Assembly (NCBI GenBank): GCA_009917445.1 | Contig: QZEE01000003.1 | Span: 62,001-126,000, forward strand | DNA: 64,000 bases | DNA from: a bacterium D16-76 | GTDB taxonomy: Bacteria > Bacillota > Clostridia > Oscillospirales > Acutalibacteraceae | Reading direction: 5' to 3' | In this document: piece by piece, positions 20,537-28,947 of the stretch | How the letters are laid out: every line of letters starts with the position of its first letter | Position numbering within the stretch: the first letter of the stretch is position 1 | Program-made: the position numbers and the translations under genes | Notes under the pieces: generated by a model | Database searches by the model: none | The model's input: only the letters and a program-made list of their open reading frames with translations | Told to the model about the DNA's origin: nothing

Positions 20537-21199
20537 TTGGCCGGCACACAAGTGAACCCAACCCGCATGGAGCTGACGCGCTTGAAGAAGAAGCTGGCTA
20601 CCGCGACCAGGGGCCACAAGCTTTTGAAGGATAAGCGCGACGAGCTGATGCGCCAGTTTCTCGACAAGGTGCGGGAAAACAAGCGCCTGCGGGAACGTGT
20701 GGAAGAGGGCATAGGGGCGGCAAACAAGAATTTCCTGCTGGCCCGGGCCGGCATGCAGGACCAGGTGCTTAACACCGCCCTGCTGGCGCCTAAGCAGCGG
20801 GTGTCGCTGGAAAGCGAGGCCGAAAACGTGATGAGCGTAGAGATACCTAAGTTCACGTTTAAGACCCGCACCCCAGACCAGAATGATATTTTTTCTTACG
20901 GCTTTGCCTTTACCTCCAGCGACCTGGACGGCGCCGTGCAGTCTTTGGCAGACGTGTTTCCGGACATGCTGGCCCTGGCCGAGTGCGAAAAGGGCTGCCA
21001 GCTGATGGCGGTGGAGATTGAGAAGACCCGCCGCCGTGTAAACGCTTTGGAACACGTGATGATCCCGGAGCTGCAGGCGAACATCAAGTACATCTCCATG
21101 AAGCTGGACGAAAACGAGCGTTCCACACAGATCCGTTTGATGAAGGTCAAGGACATGATGCTGAAACAGGCCCATGGCTATGATGACCCTCTGAATTGA
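20537..21199 (+). CDS. ntpD: V-type ATP synthase subunit D (central stalk)
   Basis: This 220-aa protein forms the rotating shaft. Long helices at both ends are split by a short middle region. It begins with QVNPTRMELTRLKKKLATA, the family N-terminus. That match supports the TTG start at 20537 (AAAGGTG upstream) over the ATG ten codons later, since homologues carry residues before VNPTR. It is the last of nine genes in order F-I-K-E-C-G-A-B-D. Confidence 0.96.
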   Translation: MAGTQVNPTRMELTRLKKKLATATRGHKLLKDKRDELMRQFLDKVRENKRLRERVEEGIGAANKNFLLARAGMQDQVLNTALLAPKQRVSLESEAENVMSVEIPKFTFKTRTPDQNDIFSYGFAFTSSDLDGAVQSLADVFPDMLALAECEKGCQLMAVEIEKTRRRVNALEHVMIPELQANIKYISMKLDENERSTQIRLMKVKDMMLKQAHGYDDPLN

Positions 21200-21318
21200 C
21201 CCTACGATTTTAGACCTAGGGAACCCTCCCCAACCCCCGCGGCTCCTTTTAAAAGAAAGGGGAATATCCCCTTATGGGGATGTTTGGCCCAAAGATTATG
21301 TCGGGGTGGTTTGCGGAT

Positions 21319-21356
21319 AAAAAAGGGCGGCAGGAAAAACCTGCCGCCCTCTTTTT
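21319..21356. terminator. Bidirectional hairpin terminator between ntpD and rubredoxin
   Basis: AAAAAA, stem GGGCGGCAGG (21325-21334) / CCTGCCGCCC (21340-21349), then TCTTTTT. It has T runs in both directions and serves the convergent ntp operon and rubredoxin gene. Confidence 0.92.
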
Positions 21357-21364
21357 CTGCTTTA

Positions 21365-21520
21365 TTATTCTTCAGTAAACTGGTCTTTGCCCAGCCCGCA
21401 CAGCGGGCATACCCAATCCTCGGGGATATCCTCGAACTTGGTGCCGGGGGCAATGCCGTTGTCCGGGTCGCCCAGGGCGGGGTCATAGCGGTAGCCGCAG
21501 GCTTCGCACACGTATACCAT
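21365..21520 (-). CDS. Rubredoxin
   Basis: This is a 51-aa iron protein. Reading the minus strand from the ATG at 21520 gives [20 protein letters not shown] and, near the end, [11 protein letters not shown]. The four Cys ligands are at 5, 8, 38 and 41 in two CxxC knuckles, with the usual [11 protein letters not shown] segment between. AAGGAGG lies seven bases upstream of the ATG. Rubredoxins carry single electrons, often to oxygen- or peroxide-reducing enzymes in anaerobes, but no such partner is adjacent. It stands alone between the end of the ntp operon and a divergent acetyltransferase gene. Confidence 0.96.
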   Translation of the reverse strand: MVYVCEACGYRYDPALGDPDNGIAPGTKFEDIPEDWVCPLCGLGKDQFTEE

Positions 21521-21648
21521 ACTCGCGCCTCCTTTGCTTTTTGATAAGCCTATGATATGCTAGTTTCCTGCTTTTATTATTCCAGTATGGAAATATGGCG
21601 CCAAAATTCAGATTTGAACTTTTCTTATATTTTTTCGCACGATTTCTA

Positions 21649-21677
21649 TTGAAGTTTTGGTGCTTCTGTGGTAAGAT
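21649..21677 (+). promoter_or_regulatory. Extended -10 sigma-A promoter
   Basis: TTGAAG (21649-21654), 17 bases, TAAGAT (21672-21677), with TG one base before the -10. It lies 35 bases before the acetyltransferase start. Confidence 0.7.
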
Positions 21678-21712
21678 AATTTCAAAAGCAACGAATTTTG
21701 CAAGGAGGGCTT

Positions 21713-22189
21713 ATGGCAGAAATAACGGTACGCCCCATGAGTCCGGCAGATTTCCCGGCTTTTGACCGCTTTGACGCGGCCCTGCATAAAATGCACCAGC
21801 AGGCCCGGCCAGACCTTTTTGCCCCCTGCGGGCACCTGTTTACCCTCCGGGAGTTCGAAGGGGTCCTGGACTCCCCCGATGAGATAGCCCTTATTGCCGA
21901 GGACGGCTGCAAGCCTGTTGGCATCTGCATGGCTACTATAAAGGAGCCGCCTCCCGCGCCGTTCCTCCACCCGGTAAAAGCCGCCCATATAGGCGACCTT
22001 TTTGTGGCGGAGGAGTACCGCCGTGCAGGCGTGGGAAAAGCCCTGGTCCTTGCTGCGCAGCGCGCGGCAAAGGAAAAGGGGGCCGGACGCGTGACCCTGA
22101 TGGTATGGCCCTTTAACCAGGAGGCCTTGGGCTTTTATGAGAAGCTGGGGTTTTCCACCCGCAGCATTACCTTGGAAGCAGAGCTGTAA
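21713..22189 (+). CDS. GNAT family N-acetyltransferase
   Basis: This 158-aa protein opens with AEITVRPMSPADFPAFDRFDA. The acetyl-CoA site is in IGDLFVAEEYRRAGVGKALVLAAQRAAKEKG, with the classic RRAGVG core. The C-terminal NQEALGFYEKLGFSTRSITLE completes the fold. The start at 21713 follows AAGGAGGG. It sits 63 bases before a TIM-barrel gene and may share its transcript. Acceptor unknown. Confidence 0.9.
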   Translation: MAEITVRPMSPADFPAFDRFDAALHKMHQQARPDLFAPCGHLFTLREFEGVLDSPDEIALIAEDGCKPVGICMATIKEPPPAPFLHPVKAAHIGDLFVAEEYRRAGVGKALVLAAQRAAKEKGAGRVTLMVWPFNQEALGFYEKLGFSTRSITLEAEL

Positions 22190-22252
22190 ATTGAATCCGT
22201 CTTACTGTATTTGCGGCTTTTGTTTTAATATTCTTTTGGAGGAATACGCATT

Positions 22253-23158
22253 ATGAAACTCGGTATTATTTCTGCCCCAGAAGCCCAGAGCTTTGACCGC
22301 GCCAAAGAGCTCGGCTTGGATTTTGTGGAGTTTGACTGCAACCCCCCTGCCTTTTTTGGCCGGCCGGTGGAAGAGCTGCACGCGGTTAAGGAAGAGCTGA
22401 AAGCCGCCAGCGAGCGTACTGGTGTGGAGGTGGGCGCGGTAGGCCGCTGGGCCAGCCGCATCCTGGACGAAAAGGGCCAGATCATCCCGGAGGAGTGGGA
22501 GGCTGTGAAGTCTGTCATCGATTTTGGCGCGTATTTGGGCGCCAAGCATTACCTGTGCAGCTGCGCCTATGTGAAGGAGATTTCTTACTATCAGAACATC
22601 ACCTGCGCCATTAAGGTGCTTAACGACATTGTGGCCTATGCCAAGGAGAAGGGCATGGAGTGCGCGATTGTCAACTGCATTATGGGCAACAACTACATCC
22701 GCACCCCCGAGCAGTGGAAGCTGATTTTGAGCGAAGTGCCTGGGCTGGGCATTAAGTACGACCCCTCCCACAGCTTTGTCCATGGCGGCCAGAACGGCGC
22801 ATACCTGGAAGAAGGGCTGGCGTGGGGCAAGCACTTTAAGTATTGCCATATTAAGGGCGTTATCCAGCGGGGCGAGTCCCAGGAGCCCGAGATGTGGGCC
22901 AAGCGCGCTTTGATGGAGAAATACCCTCAGCTGAAGGACGAGCCCGGCTTTGCGCCCAACCATGGCGACAACGACTGGTATGACAACCCCCCCGCTGGCA
23001 TCGACGTTATCAACTGGCGGGCGTTCTTTGCCATCCTGTACAAGTATGGGTATGACGGCTATTTGGCTATTGAGCCCCACAGCGCAACTTGGCGCGGCGA
23101 AAAGGGCGAGAAGGGTTTGAAGTATACCATCAAGTATATCCGCGATTTGATGATCTAA
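22253..23158 (+). CDS. Sugar phosphate isomerase/epimerase-like TIM-barrel protein
   Basis: This 301-aa protein belongs to the xylose isomerase-like/AP endonuclease 2 fold. Likely metal-site segments are GLDFVEFDCNPP, KEKGMECAIVNCI, GIKYDPSHSFVHGG, YCHIKGVIQRG and YLAIEPHSATW. Members convert ketoses or aldoses or cut sugar acids, and exact substrates rarely follow from sequence. GGAGG precedes the ATG. A strong hairpin terminator follows. It is one of three such folds in this window (others at 1488-3122 and 29883-30665), and they are not close copies. Confidence 0.85.
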   Translation: MKLGIISAPEAQSFDRAKELGLDFVEFDCNPPAFFGRPVEELHAVKEELKAASERTGVEVGAVGRWASRILDEKGQIIPEEWEAVKSVIDFGAYLGAKHYLCSCAYVKEISYYQNITCAIKVLNDIVAYAKEKGMECAIVNCIMGNNYIRTPEQWKLILSEVPGLGIKYDPSHSFVHGGQNGAYLEEGLAWGKHFKYCHIKGVIQRGESQEPEMWAKRALMEKYPQLKDEPGFAPNHGDNDWYDNPPAGIDVINWRAFFAILYKYGYDGYLAIEPHSATWRGEKGEKGLKYTIKYIRDLMI

Positions 23159-23173
23159 GCTTAATACATAAAG

Positions 23174-23205
23174 AAAAGCCTGCCTCTGAGATGGGGCAGG
23201 CTTTT
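23174..23205. terminator. Bidirectional hairpin terminator
   Basis: Stem AAAAGCCTGCC (23174-23184) / GGCAGGCTTTT (23195-23205) between two convergent genes, with T runs both ways. Confidence 0.92.
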
Positions 23206-23214
23206 GGTTTTGGG

Positions 23215-24432
23215 TTAGAGATAGTAGCGGGGGTCGGTGCGGGTGCCGTTGGCGTAGACCTCGAAATGCAGGTGGTTGCCAAAGGAATAGCCGGTGCTGC
23301 CCACATAGCCGATAATCTGCCCGGCCTCTACGTACTGGCCCGGGTAGACCGCCAGGGAGCTGCAATGGGCGTAGCGGGTGGAAAAGGTCTCGTTGTGCCA
23401 AAGCAGCACGTTGTTGCCCCAGGAGTAGTGGAAGCTGGCCGAAAGCACCTGCCCGGCCTGGGCCGCCACAATGGGGGTGCCGTAGTCGGCCCAGATGTCC
23501 ATGCCGTAGTGCATGTTGCCGTCGTTGTAGATGTCCCCGTAGTTGCCGATGATATGGCTGCTGCCAATGCCCGGCAGGGGCCAGCCAGGGGCAAAGTCCC
23601 CCCGCAGGCCTACCGAACTGCTGCCGGGGTCTGGCGGGACTGCGCCGCCGTTTGCAGCGGCCTTCTCCTCGGCCTCCTTGCGGCGGCGCTCTTCCTCGTT
23701 GCGCTCCTCAATGAGCCGCTGTAATTCGGCTTCCAGGGCCGCGTCCTCCTCCTCGTTTTGTGCCAGGGTGTCTTGGGTCATAAGCTTGCGGCCTTCCAGG
23801 TCGGCAATAAGGGCCTGGTTTTCATCGTACAGCCCCCCGAGCTCTTCCTGGGCGGCTTCCAGCTCCCGCTTGACCTGTGCTTCCTCTTCCCGCATGGTTT
23901 GCAGGCGTTCCCGGTCCTGCTGGGTCTTTTGCAGGTATTCTTCGATTTGCTGTACCAGCTTTTGGTCGTGCCGGGCCGTGGCCGAAAGGAGCTCGGCTTT
24001 CATGGAGAAATCTGTGAGGCTTTCCGCGCTAAGCAGGATTTCCAAGGTGCTGATAGAGCCGGTCATGTACAGGGCCCGAACCCGCTGGGAGAATATGTCC
24101 AAGGTCTGCTCATACTCTGCCTTTGAGAGCTCCAGCTTTTTTTCCAGGGCTACGATTTCCTGGTCCATCACCTGGATGGACTCCCGGGACACATCGATTT
24201 TCTGCTCGGTCAAGTCGATCTTCTGTTGTAGGGCCTGCTGGTATTCCAGGGCTTTGTCCTCGCTTTCCCGCAGGGCGGCCAGCTGGGCTTCCAGCTCTTG
24301 GTGCTCGGCGGCTAAGCGCTCTTGCTCGGCCTGAACCTCTTCAATGGTCTTAGCGGCCGCGCTGCCTGGGAACGCCAGCCACAAGGCCAGCAAAAGGGCC
24401 AGTGCCCGTACAGCTTTAGGTCTTTTTCTCAT
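23215..24432 (-). CDS. Secreted M23 peptidase with coiled coil (EnvC/CwlO-like peptidoglycan hydrolase)
   Basis: This 405-aa protein has a Sec signal peptide (MRKRPKAVRALALLLALWLA, then FPGSAAAKT). Residues ~30-260 form a long charged coiled coil. The C-terminal LytM/M23 domain has metal-binding HYGMDIWADYGTP (HxxxD) and NHLHFEVYANG (HxH), so it is predicted to be an active zinc endopeptidase cutting peptide cross-links outside the membrane. In relatives such as CwlO or EnvC the coiled coil links to FtsEX. The start at 24432 follows AAGGAGG; the frame is open further up but only as the shadow of add. It overlaps the end of add by four bases. Confidence 0.93.
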   Translation of the reverse strand: MRKRPKAVRALALLLALWLAFPGSAAAKTIEEVQAEQERLAAEHQELEAQLAALRESEDKALEYQQALQQKIDLTEQKIDVSRESIQVMDQEIVALEKKLELSKAEYEQTLDIFSQRVRALYMTGSISTLEILLSAESLTDFSMKAELLSATARHDQKLVQQIEEYLQKTQQDRERLQTMREEEAQVKRELEAAQEELGGLYDENQALIADLEGRKLMTQDTLAQNEEEDAALEAELQRLIEERNEEERRRKEAEEKAAANGGAVPPDPGSSSVGLRGDFAPGWPLPGIGSSHIIGNYGDIYNDGNMHYGMDIWADYGTPIVAAQAGQVLSASFHYSWGNNVLLWHNETFSTRYAHCSSLAVYPGQYVEAGQIIGYVGSTGYSFGNHLHFEVYANGTRTDPRYYL

Positions 24433-25430
24433 GTTGTGCCTCCTTCCGTTTCGTCTGGCTGGTTTTGCAGCCAGAGGGCCGCTTGGGACTGGGTTTGCGC
24501 TGCCAGCCGCTGCTTTTCCGGCTCTGGCAGGAAAGCCGCCTGGCAGGCGTTTTGCAGCAAGGCGAGCTCCTCCTCTGGGGTGACGCCCAGGCCGGTAAGC
24601 CTGTGGTACTCTTCCCACAGGGTGGTGCCGGAAACAGCCATGTTATCCGTATTTACCGTGCAGCACACCCCCTGGGCCAGATAGCGACGCAAAGGGAAAT
24701 CCTGGGGGGCGGGCACGGCTTTTGTCTGCAAATTGCTGGTGTAGCAAAGCTCTAGGGGGACTTGGGCTGCGGCCAGCTTTTGGAGCAAGCCAGGGTCTTC
24801 CCCAGCGCGCACGCCGTGGCCGATACGGGCCGCGCCCATCTCCAAAGCCGCGTAGACGCTTTCCGGGCCAGCGGCCTCCCCGGCGTGGAGGGTGAAGGGC
24901 AGGCCCAGGGATCGGGCATAGTCAAAAAGGGGCCGGTACTGCCCGGTAGGGTAAAGGGCTTCGGCTCCGGCTAAGTCGCAGGCACAGACGCCCTGGCCCA
25001 AAAGGGCGCAAGCGGTTTCCAGGGTGCCGCGGTTTAGGGGGTCTTCGCCGCCGCGCATGCAGCATAGTATGACTTGGGCATGTAGGGGGGAGGCCGCCGC
25101 GCCTTTGCACACGGCTTCGGCGGCTTGGCGCTGGGTGAGCCCCTGGCGGGTGTGCAGCTGGGGGGCAAAGCGGAGCTCGGCATAAAGCAAGCCCTGCCCG
25201 TGCAGCCGCGTACACAGGGAATAGGCGGCTTTTTCCAGGGCCCAGGCGCTTTGCAGCAGGGCCAGGGGCAGGTCAAAGCATGTCAAGTAGTCGCCCAGGC
25301 TTTGGCAGCTTGCCGGGGCGCGCAGGGCCTTTTCCAAGTCGCCGGGCAGGGGGAGGCGCTGGGCTTGGGCCAGCTGGGCGGCCAGGTGTGGGGACAGGGA
25401 ACCATCCAGATGCAGGTGCAGGTCGATCAT
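24429..25430 (-). CDS. add: Adenosine deaminase family protein
   Basis: This enzyme converts adenosine to inosine in purine salvage. The 333-aa protein begins MIDLHLHLDGSL (zinc ligands His5 and His7). FTLHAGEAAGPESVYAAL supplies the next His and catalytic Glu, ARIGHGVRAGED the proton-shuttle His, and CTVNTDNMAVSGTTLWEEY the last metal Asp. The usual NTDDP reads NTDNM here, a variant I recall in some bacterial members. AGGGGG lies before the ATG; the in-frame start at 25466 has no such site. Its stop overlaps the M23 gene start. Confidence 0.93.
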   Translation of the reverse strand: MIDLHLHLDGSLSPHLAAQLAQAQRLPLPGDLEKALRAPASCQSLGDYLTCFDLPLALLQSAWALEKAAYSLCTRLHGQGLLYAELRFAPQLHTRQGLTQRQAAEAVCKGAAASPLHAQVILCCMRGGEDPLNRGTLETACALLGQGVCACDLAGAEALYPTGQYRPLFDYARSLGLPFTLHAGEAAGPESVYAALEMGAARIGHGVRAGEDPGLLQKLAAAQVPLELCYTSNLQTKAVPAPQDFPLRRYLAQGVCCTVNTDNMAVSGTTLWEEYHRLTGLGVTPEEELALLQNACQAAFLPEPEKQRLAAQTQSQAALWLQNQPDETEGGTT

Positions 25431-25553
25431 GGTTTTTCCCCCTTTATACAGAATTTGACATAACACATCTTATCACAAAAGGCCGAAAAAGTCAAAACCC
25501 GGTTAGAATTTTGGGTAAAAAGGGAGATGGCCGGGTTTTGCGGGAAAAAGGGA

Positions 25554-25582
25554 TTGACAAGTTGGTTAGTATATGCTAAACC
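25554..25582 (+). promoter_or_regulatory. Promoter of feoAB with a DtxR-like palindrome
   Basis: TTGACA is at 25554-25559. Seventeen bases on is a weak -10 (TAAACC) preceded by TGC. Across this spot runs TTAG-TATATG-CTAA (25566-25579), an imperfect palindrome whose half-sites resemble those of iron-sensing DtxR-family repressors. Binding there would block the -10 and give iron-repressed feo expression. Confidence 0.6.
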
Positions 25583-25630
25583 TAATAGGGGAGCAAAACC
25601 CAACGAACCTTGAACAAGGGAGGGAAAGGC

Positions 25631-25852
25631 ATGACGTTACAGGAAGGGATGCCCGGGGGCCGTTACCGGGTGCAGGGCACAGCGCTGCCCCTGGGGCTGG
25701 CCCGGCGCCTGCAGGCCCTGGGGATGACCCACGGGTGCCCGGTGCAGGTGCTGCGGAAAAAGCGGCGGGGGGCCATGATCATAAAAATACGGGGGAGCCG
25801 GTTTGCCTTGGGGCAGGCGGTGTCCACGCGGATTTTAGTAGAGGAGGAATAA
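25631..25852 (+). CDS. feoA: Ferrous iron transport protein A
   Basis: This 73-aa SH3-like protein aids FeoB. It has MPGGRYRVQG, then LARRLQALGMTHGCPVQVL and the terminal IKIRGSRFALGQAVSTRILVE, the usual FeoA pattern. The ATG at 25631 follows GGGAGGG. It lies two bases before feoB, whose ribosome binding site overlaps the end of feoA. Confidence 0.93.
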   Translation: MTLQEGMPGGRYRVQGTALPLGLARRLQALGMTHGCPVQVLRKKRRGAMIIKIRGSRFALGQAVSTRILVEEE

Positions 25853-25854
25853 GG

Positions 25855-27969
25855 ATGGCACAGGAGCATGGGAAGGCGGGGCAGCCTTCGGTTTCCATTG
25901 GCTTTGCGGGCAACCCCAACTGCGGGAAAACCACCCTGTTTAACGCCTACACCGGGGCCAACCTAAAAGTGGCCAATTGGCCGGGCGTTACGGTGGAAAA
26001 GAAGGAGGGGCGGTTCCGGCTGCACAACCACGAATACCGGCTGGTGGACCTGCCGGGGGCTTACAGCTTGACCTCTTACACGATGGAGGAGCAGGTGACC
26101 CGGCAGTACATTTTAAGCGACGAGGTGGATGTGATTATCGACGTGGCGGACGCCTCGGCTTTGGAGCGGAACCTTTACTTAACCCTGCAGCTTATTGAGC
26201 TGGGCAAGCCGGTGATCTTGGCCCTGAACATGATGGACATTGTGGAGAAGCGGGGCATGGAGATCGACACCCACCGCCTGCCGGAGATGCTGGGCATACC
26301 GGTGATCCCGGTGTCGGCCCGGCGCAAGACGGGGCTGGACATTTTGATGCACGCCGCCGCCCACCACCACGGGCAGGGGGAAGAGGCCATGCCCCTGATA
26401 CACCACCACGGCGGGGCAGAGGGCCCGGCCCGCACTAGTGCCACCCGGCACAAGCACCAGCACCATAAGGAATTCGCCATGGTGTACAGCGATGGCATTG
26501 AGGACAAAATCGACCAGCTTATGGAGCGGCTGGAAAAGCAGTACCCGGGCCTGCAAAACCCCCGGTGGCATGCCATCAAGCTTTTAGAGAACGACCCGGA
26601 AATCACCAAGGCCTTCCCCTTGGAGGGCCCGGCGGTGCTGGACCGCAGCTACGAGCAGGACATCATCAATGAGAAATACGATTTTATTAAAGAGGTCATT
26701 GACGAGGTGCTTGTCAATAAAGACAAAAAAGCCGCCGTCACCGACCGAGCGGATGAAGTCTTCACCCACCCGGTGTGGGGGCTGCCTATCTTCCTGCTGA
26801 TTATGGCCCTGGTGTTCTTCCTCACCTTTACCATAGGCGACTGGCTGAAAGGCTACTTTGAATGGGGGCTGGAGGTTTTCTCCGGCGGGGTGCTTTCGGG
26901 GCTGGAATTTTTGCAGGTGGCCCCGCCCCTGATTTCCCTGCTGGTAGACGGCATTATCGCCGGCGTGGGGGGCATATTGACCTTCCTGCCCAACATCGTC
27001 ATCCTGTTTTTGGCCCTGGCTTTCTTAGAGGACAGCGGCTATATGGCCCGGGTGGCCTATGTAATGGACGGCATTATGGGGCGGCTGGGGCTTTCGGGCC
27101 GGTCGTTTATCCCTATGATTTTAGGCTTTGGCTGCACCGTGCCGGCTATTATGGCGTCCCGGGCGCTGGAAAACAAAAAGGACCGCTTTAAGACCATGCT
27201 GATTACGCCCTTTATGTCTTGCAGCGCCCGTCTGCCCATCTATGTCCTGTTCTCCCAGCTGTTCTTTGGCGGGTATGCTATGCTGGCGGCTTACTCCATG
27301 TACGTGCTGGGCCTGGTTGTAGCGGTGCTGGTGGCCCTGCTCATCCACCTGTTTGACCGCAAATCTGAAGAGGAAAAGGCCCTGTCCGGGGGCAGCGCCC
27401 TTCTCATCGAGCTGCCGGAGTACAAGGCCCCCAGCGCCCATACCATTTTCATCTACGTGTGGGAAAAGGTGAAGGACTACCTGACCAAAGCGGGCACCAC
27501 CATTTTCGTAGCCTCCATCTTCATGTGGTTCCTGCTGAATTTCGGCCCCCAGGGCTACTCCCAGGACATGTCCCAGACCTTTGGCTCCCAGCTGGGCCAG
27601 TTTATCGTGCCTTTCTTTGCCCCTATTGGGCTGGGATTCTGGCAGATCGTAGTGGCGCTGATTGCGGGCATTTCCGCCAAAGAGGTCGTGGTTTCCTCCT
27701 GCGCGGTGCTGTTTAGTGTCTCCAACGTCACTTCGCCCGCCGGCATGGAGGCCCTCTCCGGGGTTTTGGCGTCCATAGGCTTTGGGCCGCTGAACGCTTA
27801 CGCGCTTATGACCTTCTCCCTGCTGTATGTGCCCTGCGCGGCCACGCTGGCTACTATCAAGCGGGAGTCGGGCAGCTGGGGATGGACGTTGTTTTCAGCG
27901 GCTTTCCAGATCATGACCGCATGGGTAGCTACTTTTATAGTATACAACGTAGGGGCCCTTTTCTTGTGA
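25855..27969 (+). CDS. feoB: Ferrous iron transport protein B
   Basis: This GTPase-linked membrane transporter brings Fe2+ into the cell. At 704 aa, the N-terminal G domain has GNPNCGKTT (residues 19-27), the VDLPGAYSL switch and LALNMMD (NxxD). A helical region follows, then about eight membrane segments with two Gate repeats (LGFGCTVPAIMASRAL and FMSCSARLPIYVL). Between the G domain and the next region (residues ~166-208) is an insert with 11 histidines in three clusters, which may bind metal. The in-frame open stretch upstream from 25573 is the feoA shadow; GAGGAGGAATAAGG sets the start at 25855. Confidence 0.97.
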   Translation: MAQEHGKAGQPSVSIGFAGNPNCGKTTLFNAYTGANLKVANWPGVTVEKKEGRFRLHNHEYRLVDLPGAYSLTSYTMEEQVTRQYILSDEVDVIIDVADASALERNLYLTLQLIELGKPVILALNMMDIVEKRGMEIDTHRLPEMLGIPVIPVSARRKTGLDILMHAAAHHHGQGEEAMPLIHHHGGAEGPARTSATRHKHQHHKEFAMVYSDGIEDKIDQLMERLEKQYPGLQNPRWHAIKLLENDPEITKAFPLEGPAVLDRSYEQDIINEKYDFIKEVIDEVLVNKDKKAAVTDRADEVFTHPVWGLPIFLLIMALVFFLTFTIGDWLKGYFEWGLEVFSGGVLSGLEFLQVAPPLISLLVDGIIAGVGGILTFLPNIVILFLALAFLEDSGYMARVAYVMDGIMGRLGLSGRSFIPMILGFGCTVPAIMASRALENKKDRFKTMLITPFMSCSARLPIYVLFSQLFFGGYAMLAAYSMYVLGLVVAVLVALLIHLFDRKSEEEKALSGGSALLIELPEYKAPSAHTIFIYVWEKVKDYLTKAGTTIFVASIFMWFLLNFGPQGYSQDMSQTFGSQLGQFIVPFFAPIGLGFWQIVVALIAGISAKEVVVSSCAVLFSVSNVTSPAGMEALSGVLASIGFGPLNAYALMTFSLLYVPCAATLATIKRESGSWGWTLFSAAFQIMTAWVATFIVYNVGALFL

Positions 27970-27979
27970 AAGGGCCCCT
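27951..27979. terminator. Hairpin over the end of feoB
   Basis: Stem AGGGGCCCTTTTC (27951-27963) / GAAAGGGCCCCT (27968-27979) with one bulged T. The feoB stop codon lies in the loop and right arm. It probably serves both convergent genes, though T runs are weak. Confidence 0.7.
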
Positions 27980-27985
27980 ACGGGG

Positions 27986-28924
27986 TTAGTATGGGTCAAA
28001 ACAGATATCCATATCGACGGTGGTGGTGATGCCCGGCACCGTACCCTGGTCGGTGTACTGCCAGATGCGGAAGTCATAATACCAGCTGGGGGCCTTTTGG
28101 TATTCGGCCAGCCAGATGGGGTAATCCTTTACCTTGTCCATGTCAAAAAAGCGGTAGCCCATGTTTTTGTTGGTGTAGAAGCAGGGGTTGTAGCCCGCTT
28201 CCTTTACCCGGCGGCAAAAGGCCGCGCCATAGGCGGCTACGTCTGCGCCCTGGGCGTCGTAGGCCCGCAGGTCTTCAGCAGGCAGGGTGTCGCTGGGGAC
28301 GGGGTTCTCCCAGTCAAACACAATGGGGTAGGTAAGCGTCCGGCCGTCCAGGACTGACAGGACGTAATCGGCCTCGGCTTCGGCTTCGGCCTCGCTGATA
28401 GCCTGGGAGAAGAAGTACACCCCCACCGGTATGCCCGCGGCGGTAGCCCCCTGGTAGTTTTGCTCGAAGCGTTCATCGGTTACCAGCAGGCCCTGGGTCA
28501 TGCCCCGGTAGCCGATGCGGATAAAGGCAAAGTCTACCATGCCGGAGGACTGCACCTGGGCCCAGTCGATCTCCCCCTGGAACTCGGAAACATCAATGCC
28601 TTTTACGGCCTTGCCGTCGTCGTAGCGGATGAAGCGGCCCTCGTCCTTGAATTTCGCCGTGTCGTATTGGCAGGCGGGCAGGTCATACTTGGGTATGAGC
28701 ACGGTGCCATTGTAAAGGTCTTCCACTTGCAGCATGTTGTCCGGTATCATCGGGGTGGGGGCGGAGGGCTCTGCCTGGGGCCCGGCGGCGTGCAGGATAT
28801 AGGCCAGGGCAATCGCCATGATCACCAGCGCCACCAAGGCGCAGCAGGCGGGCAGCAGCCATTTTTGATACCGTCTGAAAAGGATGGCCGCCTTGCCGGG
28901 CGGCCGTTTTCTGCGTGTTGCCAT
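27986..28924 (-). CDS. GH25 muramidase (lysozyme), membrane-anchored
   Basis: This 312-aa protein has a basic N-terminus and one membrane segment (residues ~25-47), so the enzyme domain sits outside. The GH25 fold keeps its acidic residues: KGIDVSEFQGEIDW (first Asp), YPIVFDWENP (Asp and Glu pair) and the terminal TTTVDMDICFDPY. It should cut the glycan backbone of peptidoglycan. The start at 28924 follows AAAGGGG; the frame is open further upstream as an artefact. It is 23 bases after a degenerate paralogue and is the last gene of a three-gene minus-strand unit. Confidence 0.92.
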   Translation of the reverse strand: MATRRKRPPGKAAILFRRYQKWLLPACCALVALVIMAIALAYILHAAGPQAEPSAPTPMIPDNMLQVEDLYNGTVLIPKYDLPACQYDTAKFKDEGRFIRYDDGKAVKGIDVSEFQGEIDWAQVQSSGMVDFAFIRIGYRGMTQGLLVTDERFEQNYQGATAAGIPVGVYFFSQAISEAEAEAEADYVLSVLDGRTLTYPIVFDWENPVPSDTLPAEDLRAYDAQGADVAAYGAAFCRRVKEAGYNPCFYTNKNMGYRFFDMDKVKDYPIWLAEYQKAPSWYYDFRIWQYTDQGTVPGITTTVDMDICFDPY

Positions 28925-28947
28925 AAGATCCCCTTTCTCTTGTCCGA

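Noticed and set aside
19124-21175. 683-codon minus-strand frame opposite ntpB and ntpD
   Set aside because: It mirrors two certain ATPase genes in GC-rich DNA and shows no domain or start signal.
23215-24618. Longer form of the M23 peptidase starting at 24618
   Set aside because: The extra residues overlap add in antisense frame and would bury the signal peptide; AAGGAGG lies before 24432.
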